A stretch of 51,454 bases of DNA, from positions 13,780,014 through 13,831,467 of the forward strand of contig NC_049992.1 in NCBI RefSeq assembly GCF_000003815.2. Direction: 5' to 3'. A program made the position numbers and the translations under genes. Positions 41,601 through 49,802 of the stretch are shown here, one piece after another; position 1 is the stretch's first letter; each line of letters starts with the position of its first letter. The notes under the pieces are model-generated. The model ran no database searches and had not been told where the DNA came from. It worked only from the letters and a program-made list of their open reading frames with translations. The stretch is from Branchiostoma floridae (Eukaryota; Chordata; Leptocardii; Amphioxiformes; Branchiostomatidae).

Positions 41601-44600
41601 GCGGCACTGTTGTGTTATTTTTGGCGGTTTTTTTTATAATTTAGATATTGCGTAATACGTGCAAGTATGACTTCGTCTTCGTTTTCGTCTTGTATACCCT
41701 CTAAAAACCCCTGCTGGGGTGTCGCTGAGGGGGGGGGGGGGGCTAGGACTAGGGCAAGGCAGCCAAACCGGCCTTAAAGGCCTCGACTGACGGGGCCTGG
41801 GCAGTGTGCCCCGGCAGTCTGGTCCACTCGACAACCGTTCGAGGGAAAAAAGAAAACTTAAAACAGTCTCTTTTAGCTGTGGTTAACTGATATTTAAACA
41901 TGTGACTTCCTCTGGTTCTGCGTTGGGCAGGTTTAAGATACTGAGTTGGGGATATGTTTATGATGCCATTCACAATTTTATGGAAAGTGATTAGACGTGC
42001 GTCTCTCCTTCTGTCAGCGAGGAATGGCCATTGTAGGCTTGTGACTTAGAAGACAACAAAACGTAACATTCCTTATCTCTGAAATTCGTTGAAATCCGCC
42101 GCAGTGCCACACCGGTGACCAGAGTGTAGTGAGATACCACATTAATACATTCAAACTACTAGGGACACAAACATTAGCAACGCCTACTATTGCCGGCATG
42201 CCGCCGTGCGTATGCGGGATCAACGCGTTGTAAACACGTACAAGGATGTAGATGCAGCGAACAGGCCTGACCTAAATTATTTTGTAATCAAATGCAAGGA
42301 ACATGTTGCATGTAAAGAAAACTGTTTATTTGATTTCTCCAGCTTAATAAAGCAGACTCCACTTCAACCATGTTAAGTGTGCTCTAGTCATTGCAGGCAA
42401 TTTTCACATTCAATCATGGTGGCAAATTGCCATCCTTTTATCCACGATTTCTGTTCACAGCTTGTTAAGTACTCTTAACGTCGTAACGTCATATATATAT
42501 ATTACATCTGAGGTTCGTTGGTCCTATGACGAACTTTCAATTATGATATCAGATCAATCTGTTATACTCGAGGGACCTTCGAGTGAGCATTGTCTCTACG
42601 ATGTCAAAATGGAGAGTACCATGGTACCAGTATATGTACTTAAAAGTACCAGAGTTATAAACCCAGAATTGTTGTGTTCAAAAATTCGTTTTCTCGTAGA
42701 AAAACCTTCCCAGAGCTCTAAACAGCGCTCACAGTAGTTAGATGTGCAAAGGTTAGGTGTGAAGCACCGCTTGCCTGTGAACCCAGGCTGTGTAATACCT
42801 AGCCCCACGGCGGTTATATGTATTATCCTAGTACAAAGACAAAGCTGACGCCCAAAGTTGCTCCCAGAATGTCATCCCGATGGAATACAAAGCATTATCC
42901 AAGCTTTGTAAAATCGAACAGAGAGGGCTTTTACATCAATGCAGTACCAAATGGAGGACAGCTGGCATAAGGTCAAGTGTCCTGAGTGACTGCACGCCAA
43001 GCGGCTCCCTAATGCACCCATTAAGACTCTGAGTTGGTCCGACGCTTTTACGGGTTCAGACAACACAACCTCAGTGTCCCAGCCTCTAACTTCTTTTTGA
43101 CCGTAAGACAGACGGACGTACGGTTCAATAAGCCGGTAAAAGCCTCTGACACCAGAGTAAAAAAACTTTTTTTTTACAATATGAATAGGTAATATGAAAA
43201 AAACTACTTTACCTATATCTTCTCCCTGTATATCCTGCAAATCAATTGCCAGGGTGTATCATCCATGAGACATATCGTCAGACTCATGAAAAACTACAAT
43301 CATAGCGCATTATCAGACAATAGACATGGTTTTTGCACCTAACTTTCTTATATTCCAAACAGCGCATGCCACAGCTAATGCAATGTATATATACATATTA
43401 GAGAAAATTATAGATGTGTAAATCTTTGACCCCAAATGCCCGGCCTTTCCCTAATACCCTCTTTCCACAAGGACCTCGCTCAAGCCGCGCTCTCTCTGCA
43501 TCATGAAATTTTCCCGATCGCTTTTACGCTTTAAGTGTCTTGCTGTAGTTTCAGTCATACCTTTACATCTTGTATGATATACCCAGTATCGACATCCCTT
43601 TTATGAATATCTATAGATATGGATAATTCAAAATGTTGAGTCTAGACTGATATATAGACGGCCCGCCTCAGCGAAGACTGATATGCGGCGAGGATGAGTG
43701 AGAGATAGATATGGATAATTCAAAATGTTGAGTCTAGATTCTCATTTACACTATCGGTTGTTTTAACCATTCTTTGACATATTTACCTTTCTGTACACAG
43801 TATCGGCTATCTCCTCACAGAATGTGGTTAATCTATCGAACGGAAAGTGTCAAATTCTTTAGAGCAAGCGGAAATGAATGTGGGAAGCTCTGTGTGTTTA
43901 TCATGATCAAGTCATAAACAATCCATAACAAAGTGACGTTATCTTACCTTTAGCAAAGAAGATACTTCCTATAGCTCTCTCAAGCCCGGCATACTCTTGG
44001 CTGAGGATGATCATGTGATATGCGATGACTTTCATCCATAGATCAGACTTGTCAGCTTTACGGACCGTCTGTCCCAGATGGGAAATCAGGAAGGCGTTGA
44101 TGGTTGTGTAGAATCTGTGATGGGGGAGGGGGGGGCAAGTTCCGTGTCATTCACCGACAACAAAATGTCATTGTGGTATATACAGTGTCAGTGAAAAAAG
44201 TGGAAAGTATCTCGAACTAGTTTTAGTTTGCGTATAGGTACCTTGTATCATGCACAAATGTTTCTGTAATGAATGAAGTATGTAAAAGTTAGCATGTGTT
44301 TTAAAAAGAGAGAAGAAGCTACTAGAACTTAGATATGGTACTGGCAAGTTATAGGACAAAGTAGAACATGGGGCATTTCTATTCTTCACAAGATATGTAA
44401 CAAGCTAGCATTAGTAATATAGGTAGCCCATTGGGATTCAAAATAAACCACCAAAAAGACATGGCATTAGGAGTCGATTATCACAAATGAAATTAATAGC
44501 ATGGGTCATTTCATCTCTCCCAAGGGAATTGCAAGAAATTGGACATAATCATAGAACAAAGCTCACTCTCCATTTACATTCCTACCGAGCATGGCTCTAG

Positions 44601-47600
44601 CCAGCGTCCGTTTTTCCGTCAATTGACGGAAATTTGCTGCGTGTGACAGAAAAATTTTAAAACCAATCCGTCAACATCGACGGACAAAAATCCTTGGTGA
44701 AGTTACAGGGGAAGCCGTCCACGGCTGTAAAAGCCACACAGTTTGTTTTGCTATTGTTATATGATTGTTGACAATGTGTGTCTGTGCCCTTTTGAATACG
44801 ATAATCTCATTAAAAACCCATTTTTCAAAGACTCAGTTCAGTCTCTGCAAGGAGCTTTTATATAGCTCCTTGGTCTCTGTAACTCCTCAACTCTGGAATA
44901 GTGTTTTCGCGACAATGGGAATTGGCTGACGGAAAAAATTTCGAGCTGGCTAGAGCCCTGCTACCGAGGTCAACAAACGGTTGCCATGGCAACACGAAAA
45001 AATGGAAAATTTAGCAAACTTCGTGAAATTGTTGCCAACAATATTTTAGGAAAACTCTTTAAATTTGGTGGCTCTAGCATAAGCCGTTCTGGCGTTATGG
45101 GACATCAAAGTTGGCTCAGGCCTCAAAAGCCCCCCCCCCCGTCTGAATAGGGTTAAGGGACTATGGGATCAGTCTACGCTACTCTAAATTGCAACATATT
45201 TCGCTATATAAAACTAGTTATATAATATTTATCTTTTGATCTTATATTGTGAAAATCTGTGTGGTTTGGGGGGAATCTAAATGGGAGCTGATTTTAGAAA
45301 TAAGTTTTGCCTGTTTGCCTCATTGACCTCGTCTTCAATCTGTCATAGCCGCCGCGTGAGAAAGGTGTATACCAGGTCATTACATGGTTTGATGAGAAGA
45401 TGAAAGAACTTACTGGATTTGCTCCTCTACAGATGTCTGATTGCTGAGGAGTTCTTGGCGGTGCTCCCTGACGTATTTATGCAGGTTCGTTCCACTCCGG
45501 AATTGCCAAGGTGAATCATTTGGCACGCTGGACCATTTGGTGAGAGCTTCAATCGCTTCATCTGTCATTTTGTACATCTAAAACGATATCAATAAGGCAG
45601 ACAAATAGTTAGACTGACAAGTAGTTGTCTATATTAATCATACATACATTCATTCTAGCAAACTGGCTGATTTTATCCAGGTGAAAGGGATAAGAATAAA
45701 GAATTTTTAAAATCCTCGCATGGCATATCCTCACTCAACATCCATTCCAACGCTCTGAAAAGACAGAGATTTGCCAGAGGTGAATCCTTAGGGCGCGGGG
45801 AGTCTAGCTGAAAACGTTCTGAAAAATAAGAGGCCTTAACAAGATGTGATGCCGTAATGTGTTTGAGACAGGCCGTTCTTCTTAACACAAGAAACGTTAG
45901 ATCGTGTAAGCTTGGGGATTACAGTAAAGATGCTCATGAAATCTACATGAAGGTCGTAGCCTTTTGTGTAACTCAGGTACTTAGTGTACCTTTGTATTGG
46001 AAGAGCTAGTAGATGGGAATTAAGTGCAGACCTAATCCTCAGCCTGTCAAGCGTCATAGTAAGATTCTTCAACTCTTTACGTTTTGCCACCTGTCATTAC
46101 CTGATTACCTGTAGACTACCTGAAATCCCCGCGTGACGTGAGTAGCGACCCTGAGTTAGTAGGAGCTGAGCTGACTGGGATCTTTTTTAGTAGTAGTCAT
46201 TCGTGCCTGGTGCTATAAACGATTTCAAATAACCTTTTAGTGTATTTTTTACACACCACACAGCCTTGTCCACTTGTGTTGTGGGCTTGATACAATAATG
46301 TTCGCCGCTGGTTGCGGCTTAAGCGTCCTTGTCTGAGGCCGGGCACGGGTTCACGAAGATTTGTCTTCAAAATGCCTGAATTTAGCTTTCGTACGACGAT
46401 CGCACGACCTATGTGCCGACGCCCTTAGGATGGCATCCGCGCGCATATAACGTTTCGCCTGTACGGAACCTGCCGATATTTATATTGCCACAAAAGGCCA
46501 GTATGTGCCGGCTTGTCCTAAAACTCGCTATATACTACAGCAAAAAAACTCAATTGTTTTTGTTCCAACTGTCCTTAAGAGTACTCTTATCATAGTCAAA
46601 TATCATCCACCGTCCTTGGAGCCATATACTAGTACCTTACAGTAGTGTACTTCTTTGATCCTCAATATAGTAATTAAACATCGATTACTACTTCAACTGA
46701 GTCTGCTAAGATGGACAAGACAAAATACATGTGCCTCCAAAAAAATAAAGACTTGGTTTTACTTTTTGTACACTGTGAACCGTGGTTCAATTCGTAATAC
46801 AGCTTTGTTGATCTGTGGTTTCTTGCTGGGTGTCTTCCACAATTTATGTCAGTGTGGTCTTAATGGAGGCCATTAGGGACAAATTAGAAGGTCTGGAGTC
46901 AAGCAAATATCCCTCAGTGCCAAGAAGACTCATGTTGGGAAAGCGGATTTGCTGGAGTAGAGGGCCTTACAGAGGACCAAACGATTTTTCCACAATTTTG
47001 GGCTCGTGTGACCTTCATTTGGTGCAAATTAGGACTGGAGCCAAGCAAATATCCGTCGCCAAGAAGACCCGTGTTGGGAAAGCGGATTTGCTGGTGTAGG
47101 GGATTACAGAGGGCAAAACTATTTCTTCAGAGGATGTCTTACACAATTTTGGCCCAGTTTAACCTTCATTTGGTGCAAAGTAGGACTGGAGTCAAAAATA
47201 TTACGTCGGCGCCAAGACGGCACGTGTTGGGAAAGCGGATTTCCTGGGGTAGAGGGGATTACAGAGGGCAAAAGCAGTAGGAATTAGGTGTGGGTGCATG
47301 AGGGTAAGAAATCATTGCTCTGAGGCCTCTTTAACGGGATTCGGAATATCATTCATGTCAGATACAAATATCGAAAGCGTTGCACACTGACATCAAAATG
47401 TATACATGTAAAATTGATTTGCAAAGGCACATTTTACTCCAATTTACCGTTGCGCTAAAACCTGAGAAACAATGATGAAAACAATTTATCTATCAAATTA
47501 GATGAAGTTATTCGCGGGTGACAGAAATCAGCTTTAGCCGGCCAGACACATCTTGGGAAGACTGATCTTGTTCTCCTGACAACTTTGGCCTGATATCATT

Positions 47601-49802
47601 ACAGTACTGACATTTGCACCCCATTTCTCTTCACCCAGTTGTAAGAATGGGTACCTGACTTCGGTCAGGGAGGTAAAAGGAAAGACTACCTTCTGTCTGT
47701 ACTGTGTATGCAGTGCCACATTGCCATACGCATTGTCCGTCAAAAACCAAATAGAAAAAAGATTCACACCGCAGATGAGGAGCTTGGTATGCGTGCGATT
47801 CATTTTCAGCAGAATGGATTTCTTTGGCCTACGTGTCCACCATATTTCCACGTACTAGTACACCTTTTCCTTTATTGCCTACCGTGGCGCACTGCCTCCG
47901 GTCGTTATGGGTTTCATTGAATGCGCTTCTATTCACGCTGTAATATGTTGTAACATAGGGCCACATCTGGTATCTGTGATTCTTCTGCAATCTTGAATGT
48001 AGCCTCCATAGCAGGCTCTTTGGGGCCTTTTTTGGGCTCATAATACACTTTTGCTGGCCATTTCTATTTGTACTCGGTCGCTGATTGCTGGCCTGATTAC
48101 CTGTATCAGAAAAGGCCAGCAATTAGAGGTCCCGCTTTCTAGATACAACTGAGTTNNNNNNNNNNNNNNNNNNNNNNNNNNNNNNNNNNNNNNNNNNNNN
48201 NNNNNNNNNNNNNNNNNNNNNNNNNNNNNNNNNNNNNNNNNNNNNNNNNNNNNNNNNNNNNNNNNNNNNNNNNNNNNNNNNNNNNNNNNNNNNNNNNNNN
48301 NNNNNNNNNNNNNNNNNNNNNNNNNNNNNNNNNNNNNNNNNNNNNNNNNNNNNNNNNNNNNNNNNNNNNNNNNNNNNNNNNNNNNNNNNNNNNNNNNNNN
48401 NNNNNNNNNNNNNNNNNNNNNNNNNNNNNNNNNNNNNNNNNNNNNNNNNNNNNNNNNNNNNNNNNNNNNNNNNNNNNNNNNNNNNNNNNNNNNNNNNNNN
48501 NNNNNNNNNNNNNNNNNNNNNNNNNNNNNNNNNNNNNNNNNNNNNNNNNNNNNNNNNNNNNNNNNNNNNNNNNNNNNNNNNNNNNNNNNNNNNNNNNNNN
48601 NNNNNNNNNNNNNNNNNNNNNNNNNNNNNNNNNNNNNNNNNNNNNNNNNNNNNNNNNNNNNNNNNNNNNNNNNNNNNNNNNNNNNNNNNNNNNNNNNNNN
48701 NNNNNNNNNNNNNNNNGACCGAGTACAAATAAGAAATGGCCAGCAAAAGTGTATTATGAGGCAAAAAAAGGCCCTAAAGAGCCTGCTATGGATGCTACTT
48801 GAATGCAGGTTGTTCATTAGACGGTGGGTTGGAGCAGAAGTGTACAACATGGAGGAAAGGTGAAGATTATACAGCACTTCCTCCACATAGATAGCTATGG
48901 CTCGCACAAACTTACACACACCGTGAAGATGTCTTCCCTTGGGTGTTTCAGAAAAATGATTATTAAGTGTAGGAATATTGCTGTCGTTCTACTTTTTCAC
49001 AGGATCTAGGAAAAGAGAGAAATGACTGCGTTGAATGGCCAGCGAGCATTTGTCATTGCATGCAAGATTTGCACGTATCTCTTTTCCATTTCTACCCATT
49101 TGGGCATGTCACCTTCCTGATACACTTACTTCTATAAAATACAGCTAAGATCAAGTAAACGTAGACGTATTTTGAGCTGAAACGTCCATGTAAAACACGT
49201 TTGTCACTTATCATCAAAATGTAGAAATCATTATTTGCACCCAGGCATTTAAGTCCATTTAGCGGTCCTTAGCCAAAGGAAGTAAACCTTACTTAAATGT
49301 ATGACCTTAAGTTACCAATTCAATTGTATACATTACAAGCATAGCAATCATCTGGCAAAGCTTCTTTCTTCCTGTACTCCACTGCAGTTACTTTTGAATG
49401 GCAAGACCAAAAAGATATCAAAGTGCTACTTAATCGTACCTGCGTCAGGCGATTGTAGACTAGGGGGTCGCTTCCGGACCCAACATACAGAACCGTCGTC
49501 CCTCTCTCTACCGCCAAGCTCACAGCGACCAGCCCCATCTCCGTGCCCAGGGAGATTTCTCCAGACACGGCCTCAGCCGAATCCTTCTCTCTCATCGTGT
49601 CGTGCACAATGAGACTACTCTGGACCAGCATACCCACAATCGGGACTGCCGCTAGCAGGAGAATGCTAAAGATCCTACAACATTTGCCCCTTCTGGAAAG
49701 AGCTTCCCTGTCCCTAAGGTGCATTCTACTGGTCACGATGTCGTCTACCGAGACCAGCCGGTGTTCGCACATTGTGCATACTGATCCTGCGCCAAATAAC
49801 AT
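38550..49802 (-). CDS. NIT-domain receptor guanylate cyclase gene span (8 exons), cyclase domain degenerate
   Basis: Predicted membrane protein of 600 aa from eight exons (1803 nt), all junctions GT-AG with matching phases. Order: cytoplasmic N-terminus, TM1 about 42-66, extracellular NIT domain about 80-300 (a bacterial-type nitrate/nitrite-sensing fold also found in animal NIT-GCs), TM2 about 341-363, a charged coiled-coil linker about 364-400, and a class III cyclase domain about 405-600. The fold motifs are clear (VTVMFSSIVGF, KVESSGGVYQVVSGLP, LRIGIHTGPCVAGVVG, RYYVFGHTVN). Residues that make an active cyclase are replaced: metal Asp to Ser426 and Gly470, guanine-specifying Cys to Tyr537, FGD Asp to His541, transition-state Arg to Lys548; guanine-contact Glu466 and Asn544 remain. 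Converges tail-to-tail with chordin. Likely a pseudo-cyclase receptor. Confidence 0.92.
39148..39246 (-). CDS. NIT-GC exon 7: GPxVAGVVG and degenerate FGDTVN block
   Basis: 99 nt, phase 1 both ends. Encodes GPCVAGVVGYNRPRYYVFGH then TVNIAQKLESTSE. In active guanylate cyclases this reads RYCLFGDTVNTASRMES: Cys is Tyr, Asp is His and the catalytic Arg is Lys here, while the Asn is kept. Confidence 0.94.
39304..39610. repeat. 158-bp tandem duplication next to NIT-GC exon 6
   Basis: Two copies, about 39304-39461 and 39462-39610, nearly identical (ATGACAGTCTTACAATGTAC in both; TTAGATCTTGCCACCTGTTT in both). They fill most of intron 6 directly after the exon 6 donor. Confidence 0.9.
39641..39799 (-). 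CDS. NIT-GC exon 6: cyclase middle, second metal Asp replaced by Gly
   Basis: Phase 1 both ends. Encodes GGVYQVVSGLPSANGDRHAG, EIASLALRFMAVAKNF and LRIGIHTG. The first Gly-Gly lies where active cyclases have Gly-Asp (GDAYMVVSGLP); the spacing on both sides is exact, so this is a substitution, not a splice error. Confidence 0.94.
40055..40150. repeat. 39-bp tandem repeat, 2.5 copies, in NIT-GC intron 5
   Basis: CTGAAGATACATCACATTTT followed by ACCTATGTATACAGTACC occurs twice, then a partial third copy (CTGAAGGTACATCACATT) runs up to the exon 5 donor region. Confidence 0.85.
40165..40312 (-). CDS. NIT-GC exon 5: start of cyclase core, first metal Asp replaced by Ser
   Basis: Phase 0 in, phase 1 out. 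Encodes VTVMFSSIVGFADISAMMSP, VVDVLNRLYHTFDSVID and DVTKVESS. Active class III guanylate cyclases read FSDIVGFT; the Asp that binds both metals is Ser here. The Glu of KVE (guanine contact) is kept. Confidence 0.95.
40713..41275 (-). CDS. NIT-GC exon 4: rest of NIT domain, TM2, coiled-coil linker
   Basis: 563 nt, phase 1 in (acceptor CTCATTGCAG), phase 0 out. Contains the last NIT helices (HLLKEEANMYNKVKFYAMSY...WFDNMTSYIGILQSMEGML), TM2 (VTLNVVILIAMMIVSPPIVY) and a heptad-like linker (LKDLTHELECDREKAEILLG) ending in IFPKCIANQMKENN...AKYFKT, the usual lead into a receptor cyclase domain. Confidence 0.93.
41545..42142. mobile_element. PIF/Harbinger-like MITE, copy 4, split by a LINE insertion
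   Basis: Left half 41545-41673 and right half 42042-42142 together match copy 1 (TTTGGTATCTCACTGCACTT at the left end, GTAGTGAGATACCACAT at the right, ATTGCGTAATACGTG and GACTTAGAAGACAACAAAA inside). TAA duplications flank it (41542-41544, 42143-42145). The halves are separated by a 368 bp insert. Lies in NIT-GC intron 3. Confidence 0.88.
41674..42041 (-). mobile_element. 3' fragment of a CR1/L2-like LINE nested inside the MITE
   Basis: Flanked by TGACTT on both sides (41668-41673, 42042-42047), a target duplication that also rejoins the MITE sequence. On the minus strand it encodes the tail of a LINE ORF2: FKYQLTTAKRDCFKFSFFPR, TVVEWTRLPGHTAQAPSVEA, FKAGLAALP, the common FFPRTVxxWNxLP...A.SxxxFKxxL ending. 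Its 3' end carries a GAAAACGAAGACG-type tail. Contains a long poly-C (plus-strand G) run. Confidence 0.88.
42148..43940. other. NIT-GC intron 3, nothing further recognised
   Basis: No coding or clear repeat was recognised in this intronic stretch, apart from a short internal direct repeat (AGATATGGATAATTCAAAAT at about 43614 and 43707). Confidence 0.4.
43948..44114 (-). CDS. NIT-GC exon 3: NIT domain
   Basis: Phase 2 in, phase 1 out. Encodes FYTTINAFLISHLGQTVRKA, then LWMKVIAYHMIILSQEYAGL and ERAIGSIFFAKG. The E-x-AGxERAxG-x-x-F block is the clearest NIT-domain signature in the gene. Confidence 0.94.
44590..44960. mobile_element. hAT-like MITE with 8-bp target duplication
   Basis: 371 bp flanked by CTACCGAG on both sides (44582-44589, 44961-44968). 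Terminal inverted repeats CATGGCTCTAGCCAGC / CAGGGCTCTAGCCAGC, with sub-terminal CCGTCA/TGACGG motifs on both sides. The 8 bp duplication and CAGGG-type tip fit hAT. Lies in NIT-GC intron 2; no coding capacity. Confidence 0.92.
45414..45577 (-). CDS. NIT-GC exon 2: NIT domain
   Basis: Phase 0 in (ATCGTTTTAG acceptor), phase 2 out. Encodes MYKMTDEAIEALTKWSSVPN then FRSGTNLHKYVREHRQELLS and EEQI, the first NIT helices after exon 1. Confidence 0.9.
45578..46870. other. NIT-GC intron 1 (left part), nothing recognised
   Basis: No exon or clear repeat recognised. Confidence 0.4.
46880..47275. repeat. Three tandem copies of a 140-150 bp repeat in NIT-GC intron 1
   Basis: Units are marked by TTGGGAAAGCGGATTT at 46935, 47074 and 47227, and by GGACTGGAG/GGTCTGGAGTCAA and TTCATTTGGTGCAAA. 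Copies differ by several percent, with small indels. Plus-strand frames through the repeat give a repeated KYPS-PRR-LGKRICW peptide, but no start, splice or family supports coding. Confidence 0.85.
48000..48797. mobile_element. hAT-like fold-back element with about 80-bp arms, interior partly unsequenced
   Basis: Arms 48000-48079 and 48717-48797 are inverted copies (TCCATAGCAGGCTCTTTGGG at left; AGAGCCTGCTATGGATGCTA at the right end), flanked by CTTGAATG on both sides (47992-47999, 48798-48805), an 8 bp duplication as in hAT. The 561 N lie between the arms. A one-arm relic sits in chordin intron 13. Confidence 0.88.
48156..48716. other. Assembly gap of 561 N
   Basis: Unknown bases inside the fold-back element in NIT-GC intron 1. 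The right edge of the gap coincides with the inner edge of the right arm, so the inverted repeat itself probably caused the gap. Confidence 0.98.
49440..49802 (-). CDS. NIT-GC exon 1: start codon, TM1, start of NIT domain
   Basis: 363 nt, phase 0 out (donor CAG|GTACGA). ATG at 49802 is the first in the open frame; a second in-frame ATG lies 10 codons later. A basic stretch (SRRGKCCR) precedes TM1 (IFSILLLAAVPIVGMLVQSS), then SAEAVSGEISLGTEMGLVAV and SLAVERGTT start the NIT domain (compare L...ER pattern). The exact start is less certain than the splice site. Confidence 0.85.

Noticed and set aside
41725-41745. Long G runs here and at 2645, 8755, 44130 and 45129
   Set aside because: Simple homopolymers common in this type of genome and prone to sequencing error; no G-quadruplex claim is made.
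42872-43240. 122-codon minus-strand frame in NIT-GC intron 3
   Set aside because: Same strand as the gene, but it fits no phase and no motif; exon 3 to exon 4 joins perfectly without it.
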